Shown: positions 1 through 12,479, counted from the stretch's first letter. The stretch: DNA of 64,000 nt from Rostratula benghalensis (GCA_013399305.1 VXAI01000049.1:2427965-2491964), one strand, 5' to 3'. Notes: generated from the letters alone by a model not told the origin. Made by a program: numbers and translations.

Positions 1-560
1 GGTAGATGCGGGTTGAAAACTTGCCTGAGCTCGGAGAAAACAATAGCCAAATTTCGTTTAAGAGCTGCGTCAATAAAGGTTAGACCTTAAACTTCGCCTA
101 TTTTTCAGCCATCCGCGGCGAAGGGGTGTTTAAAACCTCCTGTTTACCTCCCTGGGAAACCAGCTGCTGGCGAAACGTAAAGGGAGGGCCGGGACCAGCC
201 CCGCGCCGTACCGCACGCCTTGCCAGCTTTTTTTGACTTTAAAGCGAATTGGTGCGAGAGAGAGAGGGGAAGGCGTGATTCCCGAAGCCTTTCGCTCCCA
301 AGCCACGAGGAGGTTAGCTGATGTTGGGTATAAGCTTTTATTGTCCTCTGCACAAAGCAGAAGTCGCAAACTCAAGTGGTCTGGGGGCTTTGTTGTAGAA
401 GCACAAAAGGATCGTAACTTTCCGTGCCCCTGATGAAACAAGAAGTCTAAAGCGTTTGTAATTAAATAACTTGCGGGTGGACAAAATTAGCATGCGGTTA
501 ATCGACCAGCTAAAGGAGTCGAACCCCGTCCAGGGCCGTTTCATAGTATTTGTGAAGTAC
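1..560. promoter_or_regulatory. CpG-rich segment, possible shore of an upstream promoter island
   Basis: I count about 22 CpG dinucleotides in the first 340 bases, including clusters such as atccgcggcgaagg near 111-124 and ccccgcgccgtaccgcacgcc near 199-219. CpG density then falls to background by about 600-950. Most of the remaining window is strongly CpG-depleted. The gradient, falling from left to right, is what the downstream shore of a CpG-island promoter looks like. Since exon 1 of ZNF423 must lie upstream, this may be the start of intron 1. No TSS, exon or splice donor can be identified here. Confidence 0.35.
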
Positions 561-3500
561 CCACCGTTTAACAAATGATTGCAGTGTAAGTCCTATGTGC
601 TTCAAATGTTTATGAAGTTTTTGTAAAGTCGGTCTTTCATCTACAAAACCCTTAATCATTTTTTTCCTCCGGACTAACGGTATCTTTTAGCGTTGTGCTG
701 TGGGGCAGGTTTGCAGCGTGGCGTTTTGACCCTCCGCAATCCCGGACAATCTCTGCTAAAGGAGCTCCTTCAGTAATTGGTAGATGAACGTTCCAGTCCG
801 TGGGCAGAAGAAAGGGCAGAGCTAGAGCTATTTCTGGGGGATGCTCTGAAATACGTTGTTTGAAACTAAAAGGAATCACAGTTTGAAAACAGTGGTGCAG
901 GCCTCGGGTCATGACTTTCCTCGGATGAGGGGGATCACATTTAGTGGCCAGGCCTCTGGAGTTTAAAATATTTTTCTGTGCTAGAATGTCTCATTTAACA
1001 TCCAGGAAATATTTCTATGGCAGTGAAAACCTGATTCGCTACTCAAGCTCAGTTAGTAAACAGTAACATCTCGTGCCATAACAACGTCAGATATTTACCG
1101 TTTATTAGTAATTTGTTTTCTACCTCATTACTTTTAAGGCAGCAGTATCTCTCTCAAGGGTTTGATACTTTATAATGAAATTTTGACCCAAATTCTAATA
1201 CAGAACCGGTTACTATTTACAAGAGCATTTTTTAATCAATCGAAGCAGGTAACTTAGTGGCAAGTCATAGTAAAGAAATATTATTCCTGTAATGTAGAAA
1301 TATCTAGAAGATGTTTGCAGCAGTGAGGTAGGTGAAGCCCAGTTTTTAAAGATTCTAAGTATTTCTGTAGTCTCTAAACAAAAAAAAATTGCGATTTCAG
1401 CTTCAGCATAAACTGGCTGTAAATTACAGGTCTTAGCATGAGCTGAGTAACAGGGAGTCTAAGGAATGAGCTGAATCTGGGTGAAATTTTGGGTAATAAG
1501 AGGCAACTCATACGTGTATGTAGGATAAAAAATTCATTCCTTTCTTTATTCATATCATCTGCTTTTTAAAAGTCCATCATATACATTTTGTGGTCTAGGG
1601 AGCTGGCAACCCAGTAGATTGCCACAGTACACGTTTCCATGGAAATAATTGAGATGTAATAAATAAAGGCACTCTGAGGTCACAGGTTTCCCAATTCAAC
1701 TGAGAAGAAAACAAGCATAAATTAAGTGGATATATATGTGTAGCATTTAGGACTTAAAATAATTTACCGTTTTCCTCTTTTCCGTGTATTTATTTCACTT
1801 TGCGTGGCAGCTTTGCTATTTATTAACCGCTACTGAGATTTGGGCATCCTTTTTCATTCAGAAAGATTATGCACCAAAATAGAATCAGTGTGTGCCTGTG
1901 ATGAAAGGGATCATTCTGCATGCAAAAGGCAAGCGGGCTGCACGTTAACTGGGAGCAATGCTGTCTGACCTTAAAGAAGGAAACGACTTTGACAGAAGTA
2001 GCGAATGTTGACAATTCCTGAGATGCACGTTATTTAAACCAAGTGATTGCAGCCCAAAGTGGCGTGCCAGCCAAGCTGCAAGTCATGTGGCCCCTATGCT
2101 GCACGATCAGGTCTCAGGTTCAGCCTGGCAGAAACTTGTGGTAATTCCTGCAGCTCTGACTCCAGCAGTAGCCGTGGACTTTCCCCTGATGTGGAATTTA
2201 GGATTTGCAATACAATATGCTGGTTTGTTCTGGCCATTAGTTTGTGCAAACTTGAAGATCTTAACCTTGTAGCTGGTGGTTGGGGGGGGAAAAAGTTCTA
2301 CTTGGCTTAAAGGAAGGTTGTTTTAGATCGCTGAGGATGGAGTAAAAGTAGGAGGGTCCGAGTCTTTGTTGGCTTACCAAATAAACTCTTCAGTGAGTGT
2401 GGTGGTAGCAGTGATGGAGTAAACCACTGGCCTGTTCCGAAGCTTTGGTTCACATCACAGGCGAAGCCCATGAAAGTTAATTTTCCTCAACACAGACCCT
2501 TCTTTTGCTCCGCTGCCAGCAACCACATGGGCTGAAGGCCTTATCTGTTGTCTGTAGGGAAGAGTTGTACCTTATTTGGTGTCATTAAAACCATGTGGTC
2601 TTGAACCCCAGAACCATAACACAGTTGGGAACATCAAAACACACAATCTGTCCCCTGTTGCAAGTGATGGGGAGCGATGTCAACACCAGTGTCCTTAAAA
2701 GTTTGCTCTGTGCAGCCAGCTCCGGGGATGGCTGGCACCCAGTTTGCTGTGGGGCTGAGGAAGGCAGGGGCTCATCGTTCCTCTTGATGAAAGCGTAGCT
2801 TCTTGTCCCACAACTGGAGGCCTTTGGAAGCAGTTATGTCAAGTGAAGTGCTGAGATGCTGGTAGCAGTAACTCGTAGGTTTCCAGTCCCATGTAACTGT
2901 AATTGAGGAATTACTCGACTGCCATTTGTGGGGACTTGGGCTCGCGTTGGCACAAGGTTTTGAGCAGCAGATGCACTTTGGTTGCTGAATTTGACAGTTC
3001 TGCAAATTGCTGTCAGCTTGCAAGGGTATTTTGTGCATAAACGTGCTAGTCAGTAATCAAACTGTTTTGCAAAAGAATGCACTAATTAAGTCTAGATTTG
3101 TTATCCTACTTGAAGTTGCAGAATTGCTGTCATATATTTTTGCTTTCAGTTGGCAAAAAATGCTGATAGAAACTTTTGATTCACACCCTACCTGCCTCAT
3201 TTGTGTCAGTCAAGAGGAGAAAAGGGGGGGTGCTTGCTACTTCGTTATCTGCAAAGTAAATAAAAATACTTCAACCATTTGCTGAGCTCCAATTAGTTGA
3301 TTGCTATGAATGATCTTCTTTAAAGGAATGCTGTTTTACCTATCTGCTCATACAAAGGTTTGATTTTGAATGTCTTGTGAAAAGGATTCTCTTTGTCTTG
3401 ATTGATGTCAAGAATAAAAGCATGATGGTAATATCCCTTTGAAAGCTATTGTATTGTCAGCTCTGGCTGACAGCAGGAGGCCCTCCTAGTGCTATAGATT

Positions 3501-3690
3501 AGCGCTGTGAAAACACTGACATTTTCTTTGTTATATTGCTGTTGTTCTGCTTGCAAAGTCAATTATACAATGTCGGAGCTCAGTTACAGAGTTGACTGTG
3601 GAAGTAACAATGTCTTTCATACTTGTCTTAAAGATATAATTTTCCTTTTTTCCCAGTTGATAGAGAAGAACCTGAAGGTACTGGAACAGC
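561..3690. other. Unique intronic sequence, no gene seen
   Basis: AT-rich single-copy-looking DNA. All open frames are under 95 codons, lie on both strands and resemble no family I know. Short homopolymers only (for example A9 near 1381). No CR1, LTR or SINE piece recognised. Confidence 0.6.
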
Positions 3691-3694
3691 ACAT

Positions 3695-3905
3695 TCTACA
3701 AATTAAATTTTGACAAGTATAATCATAATTGCCAAATACAAGAGACTTGTGCGATTATCCTTTAATTTTACAGTTCATTCAAGTTTCGCTGGAATTTTAT
3801 TGATACAGTGAAAGCAGCAGCTAAAATTGATAAAACTCATATCAAATAAGATTACGCTCTTGATTGTTCTTTATCAAGTGTAGCTTTTGGGGGATTAGGA
3901 ATAAT
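3695..3905. promoter_or_regulatory. Candidate conserved noncoding block
   Basis: The block is AT-rich but of high complexity, lacks homopolymers and carries many TAAT-, GATA- and AAATTA-like words (for example aattgccaaatacaag, gataaaactcatatcaa). This texture is typical of deeply conserved enhancers in introns of developmental transcription factor genes. The call rests on texture alone; no alignment was possible. Confidence 0.2.
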
Positions 3906-5339
3906 TGGAGATGTTGGTGTTTCATTGTGGGGCTGGTGCCCTGAGAGCGTTTGAATCCGTGCAGTATACCGAGGGCTGCCTTCAGGGATTAGCCTGCAGT
4001 TTTTAATTTTTGCCTGTGTATTTTGCTACAAGCCTAGCAGCCTTCTCCCCTGAACTCCGCAAGTCCCATTTTCCTGCCTTTCTCTCCCTCCGGTATGCTT
4101 TCCTGGATGGGATCTGGGTGGTATTTAACTGGTTTTACTGATTGAAACTCCTGCCTGTGTGCAAACACCTTTTAATTGTGGTCTGTTCCCATTGGTCTCG
4201 GTGAATATAACGAATAAGCGTGGCCAAAAATTGAAAAGAGTGGGAAAGGTAACCCAAAAGGTTTAAATGTGAACAGGGAGAAAACAGAAATCTCACAGTT
4301 TTAGTGATGCTACATCTAAAGCCACCAGTGAGAAACAGCTACCACTTACTGGTAGCGACTCTCTGAGAACGCCTCCTATTTTTTTTTCTTCAACAATATT
4401 TGTGCACCAACAGTGCAAGTTGGAGAACATCATTCACTGCTGAATTGCTTCAGATGACACGTGCAAAAAAATAATCAGAGCGCTCTTGTTAGGATGTTAA
4501 TTGTAGGATTTCTAAATTACTATTATAAACTAATAGAGTAACAAAAGATTCCACAGTTACCAGTAATTTGTCAGGATTTATTTTGTTTTTCTTCAATAAT
4601 TGAAAATTAATGTCTTGAAATGAAAGCAGATGTTCATGCCATCCTCTGAATTGGATATAAAAATGATGTTTTGTAGATGCACTAAGCTTGTGTAAATACA
4701 AATTGTCTTATCACAGACGAGGCTTTGGCTTGCTTTTATCTATTGTTTGGTGCCAAATTAACTTAAACCTGTGTAAGTGGTTTCAGTCTGGTTAAATTAA
4801 CTAAGCCAAGTGCTTGGGGTGGCACCCAATGATCACTTACTATAGTGGATGTTTAAAAAATCTACCTTACCTGCTGGCTCTGTGATTGGTGATACTTTCT
4901 CATACTGTAGCATTAATATCCTGGTTTTGATAAATGTGCTCTGAATTGTTTACTCTGTTATTTTTACTGAAGTAGTTAATTTATGTTTCCCCTCCCTGTT
5001 CCAATTTGTGAAATCAGTTTTATTGCATTACGACACTTGAAAAATGCAAACCACATTTTTTATAAAAAAAGACATAATCTCTTGGGCTCTCATGTGTTAG
5101 CCTGAAATCTCCAAAATACAATACCTTCCTTCATGTATTTTATAATATTCTCTTAAACAAAAGATTATTAATTACCCACAATAATTGAACTGTCATATAA
5201 AAATGGCTACATCAGCCTCTCATCAATCCATCAGTATTCTCCTTAGATGCCTCTGAAAAAGGATGGCTATTATGTTCCCGTGTATCCTAGTAAATGTGCT
5301 GGAGTAATGAAATACTAATAATATAAAACCTATTACAGA
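3906..5339. other. Unique intronic sequence, no gene seen
   Basis: AT-rich sequence with T-runs of up to nine (near 4380). No repeat family and no splice-bounded open frame recognised. Confidence 0.55.
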
Positions 5340-5359
5340 CTCCTGCTAAATCTTGACTG

Positions 5360-5450
5360 ACAAATGGCAGTGGAGGGGAGGGCCTGGTTCCGGCGTGCGC
5401 GTTGGTGGCCGCGGACTCAGAGGTTGCGGGTGGGAGCTGGAACCAAGCGA
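5360..5450. other. Small GC/CpG-rich patch
   Basis: A short patch (ggttccggcgtgcgcgttgg and following bases) has about eight CpGs in 90 bases, inside otherwise CpG-poor DNA. It could be a small unmethylated regulatory element or chance. A 69-codon open frame starts at 5364, but it has no recognisable protein and no splice context. Confidence 0.25.
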
Positions 5451-5984
5451 GGACCAGCTCTGAGCTCTCTGTACTGCATGTGTTTATTCAACAGACTTTT
5501 CCAGCCCAAATTCTTGTGCCCATTAGTAAACGTGGAGAGGCTGGTTCCTTCTTCTCTTAAACCAATAAGGTGATGTGAGTTTTAAGTACTCCATCTTCTT
5601 CCCATCTCCTGGGTGTATATACACGTGCAGCAGTGAATTGGGGTGGTTTATCAGAGTGGCTTTATTCTGGGGAGTGGAAGGGTGTGCAGAGACTAAATGG
5701 TCTCTTGTGACATTTCCAGCTGCAGAAGGCTCGAGCTTCGACCTCTTGCGATGGTTTGTTTTCTAAAATGCAAACAAAGGGACCCGATGGGGCTGGCGAG
5801 TGGGTGATGCCGTTTGGAACGGGCTCACAAATCTCGTTGGGGTACAGTGAGTTGGTGTATGGCATTAGCTTTCCACTGTAGGACTCATTTCGGATAGCTC
5901 TGCAATACCCATCTGAATCTAGCGATAAGTAGCTTCATTATATTGTTTGCATTTGCTTAGAAAGAAAACCTTTTCCTTCCTAGC
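5451..5984. other. Unique intronic sequence, no gene seen
   Basis: Mixed-composition unique DNA between the GC patch and the AT-rich block at 5985. Overlapping short frames occur on both strands, with nothing recognisable. Confidence 0.5.
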
Positions 5985-6335
5985 CACAGATTAGGCAACA
6001 GAAAGACCAATTTGCAGAGCATGTAAATGCCACTTGTTAATCATATGCAATACAATTATTAATTTTTTTTTCTTTTCCCCCTTGGATGTATTAAGTCAAC
6101 TTTTTAGCTTTTTATGTAATTGAAATTTGCCCTTTTGTTACCTGGGCATGAATTATTTTTGAAATGTTGTCATTACCCGCCCTGCTGTGAGGTTTATCTC
6201 TTCTGTTCATCCTAATTAAATAAAACATACTGTTGTTCGCCAGTCTCATGTTGAAGTGAATTACCTGCCTGAAGGCTCGTGCTGGTGTCGGGCAGGCTTG
6301 TTGCAGCCGCCGCAGTTGACTAACACATTTACTTT
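5985..6335. promoter_or_regulatory. Candidate conserved noncoding block
   Basis: An AT-rich high-complexity stretch with homeodomain-type words such as gttaatcatatgcaat, tcctaattaaataaaac and a CATATG E-box. It resembles enhancer-type conserved DNA. No comparison could be run, so this is a texture-based suggestion only. Confidence 0.2.
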
Positions 6336-9300
6336 TAGATTTTCATTTCAAAGGGCTCCGTTTGTGCGGTGTGACAGGTGAATGGCGAATGCTTTACAGG
6401 ACTTTCAAGAGCTGAACAAACAGTAAAGGACTTATTGCTACCGCAGCCGAGCGGCAAGTACAAATGTAAGGCAGCCTTTGTGGCAGAGGAGTGTTTCCTT
6501 TGCTGGATAAAGGCCGCTCAGGAGACCTGAAGGGCTCGCTTGGGTACGCTAGAGGTGAAATAATCCCAGTCATGGTCTCATTTAAACCCACCCTACCTGC
6601 ATGTTCTCCTGGGCAATTTCTAGTGGGGTTGATCTCGGCTCTCTTTGTAGCCTCACCCGCGGTCGTGTTCTCCTCGAGTCTGGTACTGATAACGAAGGCT
6701 GCTTCAGAAGTGGAACAGTTGGAGTTTCTTTAGGCAGAAGTTATTTCCAGTTCGTATTAAAGAAAGTAAACAATACATTTGGGTTTTAAAGGAAAGCGGA
6801 GGAAAAGGGCCCTGCTTGTTGAAAAGCAGTTTGTTTAAGCCTCTGATAGCGCTACAGAAAATACGTTGCTCACCAGTGAAATCCTGGTAGGAGTAGAAGT
6901 ACAAGAGTTAACAAGTTGCGGTGCTCCAGTCTCTTGTTGGCTCCTGCTAGGCTCTGGAGGTTTGGTCAAATGTGGCCTAATTCTGCTTTCCAAATATTAA
7001 AAAAAAAATTACAGAGAGGGCAAAAAGACAAGTTCTTAATATGCATATCCTGGGAAAATTCTAAACCAGTAGTTTTACCCCCTCCAGTCCCGAGGCTAAT
7101 CAAAATTCCTTTGTTTCCACATCTACCATTAAAATATATGCCTCCCTTGGTTGTCTGCTGACTGTACAAGTTTAACCACTCAATTGATTGCACTCACAAA
7201 AGCTGTTACTGGGCTTACATAGCATTTGCCCACAAGTAATTTAGAATTGGGGGTGAGGCTCCAGGCAACAACTTCCAACAGGACTGGTACTTCAGTTACC
7301 AGCTCTGCCCATTGCTTGATGATCCTCACCTGGCTGAGGTGAGGTTTTTTCTGCGTTACCATTGAGGCAGGTTGGCCAAGCCTCCACCTGGTGATTGCTG
7401 GAACTTGGTGATGAAGATAATGTTAGTAAAGACAGACTTGCTGTGCCCCTTGAAAAGAGGGTGTTTGGTGCGGTGTGGAGATGAAGCTCTTTGCTGGGTG
7501 AACACTACTTTTGCAGTTTTTAGGGTGAGTACAGTTTTTTTCCTTGATACTAATTGGAGCTGGGTTGGATGCTTAAATGTAAGCCAACAGTGTAATTCCA
7601 AGCTTCCTACACCTGCTGGAGAACTGATGGTTTTAATTCAGATTCCTGTTGATGTTAGGGGACTGCAAGTAGCTCTATCAAGCCATGGGGGTGAAAGCTC
7701 TTGTTTTGCTAGTAGTGCTTCTTACTGACCTTAGTGGGGATGGATCTGTGTTCTAATTTCTTGCATTGTAATTGTAAAAACAAGAGAAGCAAAGAGACTT
7801 GATGGAAGTAGTCACTTGGTACCCAGTGCTGCAGAGAACATCTCCTGTTTCTTCTACTGGTTCTGTGAGACTGCTGCTGGGGGTATTTCTAGGAGAGCAC
7901 TGGGCAGGCTCAAGGCACAGGGGACACAGCAGCATGGTGGGAGCTCCCTGATGGCACTGCAGGCAACTCAAGAGACCTGGGTTGCGTTTAACATCTGTTA
8001 ATGTAAGCAGATATAGGCTTATGTAAGCAAAATTGACTGGGATTCTGTGTTCTTTAATCACCTGGCCCCAACATTGGAAAACTAAAAGGAGGTAGAGAAA
8101 ACACGTGGTAGAAGAATGAACTTAATACTTGGGGAAGCAGAAAGGCTGAACAGAGAAAGGTGGAAACAAAATTGGAAGCTAGGAAATCTGTTGCTGCTAT
8201 TTGAGTGTGGAGGGCGTCTGATGATTAGATGCAAAGCTTTGTCACAGAGGATTACTTACCTGGAGCTGCATCGGTATTATTTTTAATGTTTAGTTTAAAG
8301 ACTGAGAGAAGGAACAGATCTGAAATGCGACTTCAGCTCCATGGAAAAGGGTATGCTTAAGCATAAGCAGAAAGTAAACCACTAGAAATGTGAAAAAACT
8401 AAATAAAGTACCTTTTCTGCTCTTAATAGACAATGGCAGCGCTTCCCTGTCCGGAGGAGTCTATTTGTTGTGGTTTGTAGTTGTTTAATATAGAGAAATT
8501 TGGTGATAACTGTGATTGCAATCATTAATTCTGGAAGTTCAACTATCTTAGGTTTGTGGCAGTGTCTGGACTTGGCCTGTGAGGACTCTTAATTGTTTAG
8601 GGTTTGGGAGGGAAGAGGAGGTCAGAGTGGTAACTGCAAAAAGTAGGCTTTCAACACTCTTTATGTGAATGGGTGGAAATATATGACGTGTGTATGTGAA
8701 AGAAAGCCTGGAGGAATAGGTAGTGTCTTTTGTTAGATCAACTAATGTGGTTGCAAAATGCAAGGAAGAAATTTTTCTGATGCACAAGCCTACCCTCTGC
8801 TCAGACAAAAAAAGCATCAGCCTTCTGGCTCTTTTGCTTGATAGGTAAATGCAGCTTTGCTTTGATTTACTTATTCAGGCTCTTACTCAAATTTCTCTTG
8901 CTTCATTAGATTACTCACCTGAGTAAAGATATACTGGATTACGTAGTAATGCCAAGCTTGTATATTATTTATTGCTGAATTCTGCGGATGCATTTCAGTC
9001 AGGTAATTTGCTCATGGCCTCCTCTATTTCTAGGAAAATGGCATGCCTTGCCCTTCATCGTTTCTTTGCTTTTACTGACCAGACTGTTCCCCCAGAGGGC
9101 ATGTGGGATGTGGCAGAGTATTGAAAATACTGGGATGGAGAAGTAGAGAAGGAGGGCTGTGTGTGAATTGCGCTTTATTTATGTTTATGCTAGATTTATA
9201 TGGAAAAAAATAGTGTGTTTCTGGAGGCGGTACTTTGTGTGGCGTGTAGTAGACAACTCTGAGATGATTTTTTTTAAAGATAAAAGTACCTTCAGTCTAA

Positions 9301-9650
9301 TTCTCAGCATCCTTTAAGACTATGGTACAATATATGATGAACCATTTTAAAATGAAACAGTGAGTGCCTATTTTCAGGTCTTGTACTGAGTCTTGGGTAT
9401 GAACCCACTGATTTGATTCCCCTCATTTTAAGGGTGTTTTCTTTCCTAATTTCTTTTCTGCTTGATAACAGATCAGTGAGATTTGTTTTAAGGCTCCCAT
9501 TTGGTTTACTTTGATTACTGTTCTTGGTTTTAACTAACCACTCAACAGAGAGCTTCTGTTTTTATTCTTCTTGGCATAAGTAAATTCGTAATAAAACTTA
9601 ACTTAAAGGTGAGGGTCTTAGGAAAAAAGAAAAAACCAAAACCACAAAGC
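6336..9650. other. Unique intronic sequence, no gene seen
   Basis: Moderate-GC unique DNA. The longest frame (7372-7728, 118 codons) overlaps an opposite-strand frame and resembles no known protein. No CR1, LTR or tandem repeat recognised. Confidence 0.55.
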
Positions 9651-9794
9651 ACCCCTGAGAGGTGCTTGGCCAGAGCCATGGTGTGACTGGTTTCCAGTGC
9701 ATCAAGGGGTGCTGCAGGGCCCTGCCTGCGGAGCTGCCAAGGCTGCACAGCCGGGCATCCCGGGGGGCAGCAGGAGCTGCTGCTCCAGAGACCT

Positions 9795-9829
9795 GGGGGG
9801 ACAACACCTCCCCCCCACCCCCCCCCCCC
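9795..9829. repeat. G-run/C-run cluster
   Basis: G6 at 9795-9800 is followed by C7 at 9810-9816 and C12 at 9818-9829, split by a single A. The C-runs make a potential four-stranded structure on the opposite strand and are prone to length error in sequencing. They sit in a GC-rich patch (about 9660-9920) with no recognised gene. Confidence 0.8.
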
Positions 9830-9929
9830 AACTGGCAGAAAAATGCCACTTCAGTCGTGGGGCTGTTAGTGGCAGGCAGGTCTCCTGTAAGCGGGGGTTT
9901 GCAGGGCCCTCTGACATGCACCAGGAATT

Positions 9930-10430
9930 CACCCAAAGACCAAATATATATTTTCATAAAGATGTATCTCGGCTATGACTTTTTTCCTCCTTGACAGTGG
10001 GTCTATATTCAAAATGTGGCTCCAAAGAAAATGCATAGAAAAATGAGCTTTTAATTTGTCACCTGCTGCTGAACCACCCTGTCCTCTTTGAGATGCCAAG
10101 TTGTAAATGAGGTTTTTGTATCCCTACACATGGCCATCCAAGAAATGTTCTGTGTGTCATAGCTGTCAGTGGCACAGCTGAAGACATCAGACCGGTGGCT
10201 TGAAACCTGCTGTTGTCTGACTGGCATGAGTAAAGCCAACGCAGCACAGAACCTGAGCAAACAAAAAGGCAAGTAGAGAAACTGTTGTCTCCAGTGGCTT
10301 GGGAGGTCCAGGCTGCCTCCAGAGCAGGGGCTGCTCAAAGCTTTCTGCCCAGCAATGTTGAGGGAAAAGGAAGCAAAGTTGTTTCTCTGCTATCACTTGG
10401 AGTGCTGTTAGAAAGCTCCCTTTGAATTAA
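9930..10430. other. Unique intronic sequence, no gene seen
   Basis: Non-repetitive sequence with overlapping minus-strand frames of 62-95 codons and no recognisable product. It ends at an A-run at 10436. Confidence 0.5.
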
Positions 10431-10435
10431 TCTTT

Positions 10436-10453
10436 AAAAAAAAAAAAAAAAAG
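10436..10453. repeat. Poly(A) run, A18
   Basis: A run of 18 adenines follows atctt. A retroposed mRNA would show such a tail, but I see no gene-like sequence before it and no target-site duplication, so I treat it as a simple homopolymer. Confidence 0.85.
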
Positions 10454-10888
10454 TCGTACTAGTTCTAAGATTTTGCTTTGCAGAATAGGACTTTTCTGGC
10501 TGTACCATCCTATGGCCTCTTCTACCATGTGTATTTGAGCACTGGGGACAGCAGGTATCCCATCTGACAAGTGCAGCTTGTCACCTAGCAAACCCCAAAC
10601 CACCTAACAAAAGCTTATCTTGAGGCAGAAGTCGAGAACTTTGATTTTTAACTCTATGGGCCGATGATGATGAGCTGAAGGAAAACCAGCCCAGCTGTGG
10701 GACCAGCAGGGAAACTGGCTGTTCCCAGTGCCCCTCCATGCAGTCACTGCTGTTCTAGCTGCCCCAGCCAGATAGGAGCAGCCACCCTTCACTGTGGTAT
10801 TAGAGTGCCTAAATCCATTAGGCAGCTGAAAACCAGTAAGAGTAGGAAATAATCCTGTCCTACATAAAGGTGTTACTGTGCACTGTAC
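10454..10888. other. Unique intronic sequence, no gene seen
   Basis: Non-repetitive DNA between the A18 run and the CR1 that starts near 10890. The junction with the CR1 cannot be fixed exactly. Confidence 0.5.
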
Positions 10889-10889
10889 T

Positions 10890-11194
10890 CAGCCTTCCAA
10901 TATCTGAAGGGACCCTTGTCAGGAAGTGCACTGACAGGACAAGGGGTAAAGGCTTTAAATGGGAAGAGGGGAGATTTAGATTAGATACCATAAAGAAGCT
11001 CTTTCCTGTGAGGGTGGTGAGGCACTGGAACAGGTTGCCCAGAGAATCTGTGGCTGCCCCATCCCTGGAGGGGTTCAAAGCCAGGCTGGATGGGGCTTGG
11101 AGCAACCTGGTCTGGTGGGAGGTGTCCCTGCCCAGGGCAGGGGGTGTGGAACTGGGTGATCTTTAAGGCCCCTTCCAACTCCAACCATTCTATG
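10890..11194 (+). mobile_element. CR1 LINE, truncated 3' end (sense)
   Basis: Starts with cagccttccaatatctgaag and carries the standard CR1 landmarks in order: gacaaggggtaa, tttagattagatacc, gagggtggtgaggcactgg, caggttgcccagaga, the catccctggaggggttc block, and the 3' terminus ccttccaactccaaccattc with a terminal tctatg unit. About 305 bases, so 5'-truncated and dead. Against the related copy at 46651 it seems to have a small deletion or rearrangement around 10912-10935 (acccttgtcaggaagtgcac replaces the expected link). No reverse transcriptase remains; open frames here are artefacts of the repeat. Confidence 0.93.
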
Positions 11195-12405
11195 TTTGTA
11201 TAACTAACCTTATGAAACTGTCCTCTCTGCTTGCCTTCACTCCTGTTTTCTTCCTAATGTCTGTAGCCTGTGAAAGTGTTGATGGAGTCCCGTTAGCAGC
11301 TCTGCTTGCCTTCCCATGTCTCTTCTGCCGTGGAGCTTGGGAAGCTTGAGAGTGCTTTGCTTTGGGGGAATACCTACAGGTAAGTTTTCCTCTCCAGGTG
11401 GAAGCTTCTTTACTGGTTTTTCCTCCCTTGAATCTTTGCTGGTTTTGCTCCTTGCAGTTACAGAGAACATAACAATAATGTTGGAGTGTGTTAGCTGAGC
11501 TTCCCAGGTCAGTCGTGGCTCTGGGGAGGGAAGCAGGCAGCAGAGCTAGGGGCAGGACACAGCCCATCTGTGGGGTGGTGTACCTGGGTCCAGCCTTGCC
11601 CACCACTCAGCTCATGGTGGGCCTTGCCAAGGCAATGACCAGGTGGAATTGTCCAGCTGCTTTGGGCGGCTGAAAGCTGTTGGTGCTTATTAGAGGAAAT
11701 TTATCTGTTCTTCTGTCTTTTTTACTGTGTACTGCTGGATTGACTTGATTTTCTTTTACTGGCACAACCCAACAGGTTTGTTTTCTTCTGAAGATCTTCT
11801 TAATTCAATGTTGCCACGTTGGAAAAGCACACGCCAGCCCCTGGGTGAAATGCAGTCTGCTAATTGGCGTATGTTAAACCCCACCACCCTGGAAGGGAGC
11901 ATGGAGACGAGTCCTGGTTGGTTTGGGACTGCTGTTACCTTACGTGCAGCCTGGGAAACTGTCTTTTGCTGCCTGGCACAGTCCTGTGGCTGTGCCTGCT
12001 GCTGCTTGAGATGAGGGCTGAGCTGATGGGGTTTGTTCCCTCTCTGTTTCTGGCTCCTTGTCATACTGCCTGTCTAGCAAAGGACTCCCAGGAGCTGCTC
12101 TTACCCACCAGAAAAGTAGCCCTGTATCTCTGCTGGTTGTGGACAGGTCTGGTGTGTGCTGGTGCAGGGCAAGGCTCCTCAGCAGTGTTTGAGGGCTGTC
12201 AGTTTGGGTCAAATCTTTCTGAAAAGAGCCTCTGCTGGGGAGCTTGAATTGGGGCTACTCATAAGGGATATGGGTGTGCGTCTGCATCTGTGGTGGGCTG
12301 ATGGACAGGTCACAAAATCTCTGCCCATGTGTCTGAGAAATGACTGTTGCTGAAGCAAATGCTCAGATTTGTGGTGAAGCGAAGGATGCAAAATCACACG
12401 AGCGC
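11195..12405. other. Unique intronic sequence, no gene seen
   Basis: Moderately GC-rich DNA with many overlapping chance frames of up to 138 codons on both strands. None has splice context or a recognised domain. Confidence 0.5.
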
Positions 12406-12408
12406 AGC

Positions 12409-12479
12409 CTGAAGTGACAAAGAACAGACTCAAGTTTCACACACTGGAAGTGATGAAGAGTAGACACAAGCTTCACAAC
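12409..12479. repeat. Imperfect two-copy tandem duplication, about 35 bp unit
   Basis: Copy 1 (12409-12443) begins ctgaagtgacaaagaacag and ends caagtttcacaca. Copy 2 (12444-12479) begins ctggaagtgatgaagagtag and ends caagcttcacaac. The copies differ at several bases, so the duplication is not recent. No third copy is seen. Confidence 0.7.

Noticed and set aside
495..520. Possible minus-strand tRNA gene: the reverse complement contains ggggttcgactcc, a perfect B-box-like word.
   Set aside because: The flanking bases do not form a full T stem, no A box lies at the right distance, and no acceptor stem pairs. Taken as chance.
10050..10453. Region ending in A18, considered as a processed pseudogene with a poly(A) tail.
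   Set aside because: No recognisable coding sequence precedes the A-run and no target-site duplication was seen. Retropseudogenes are rare in birds because CR1 does not use poly(A).
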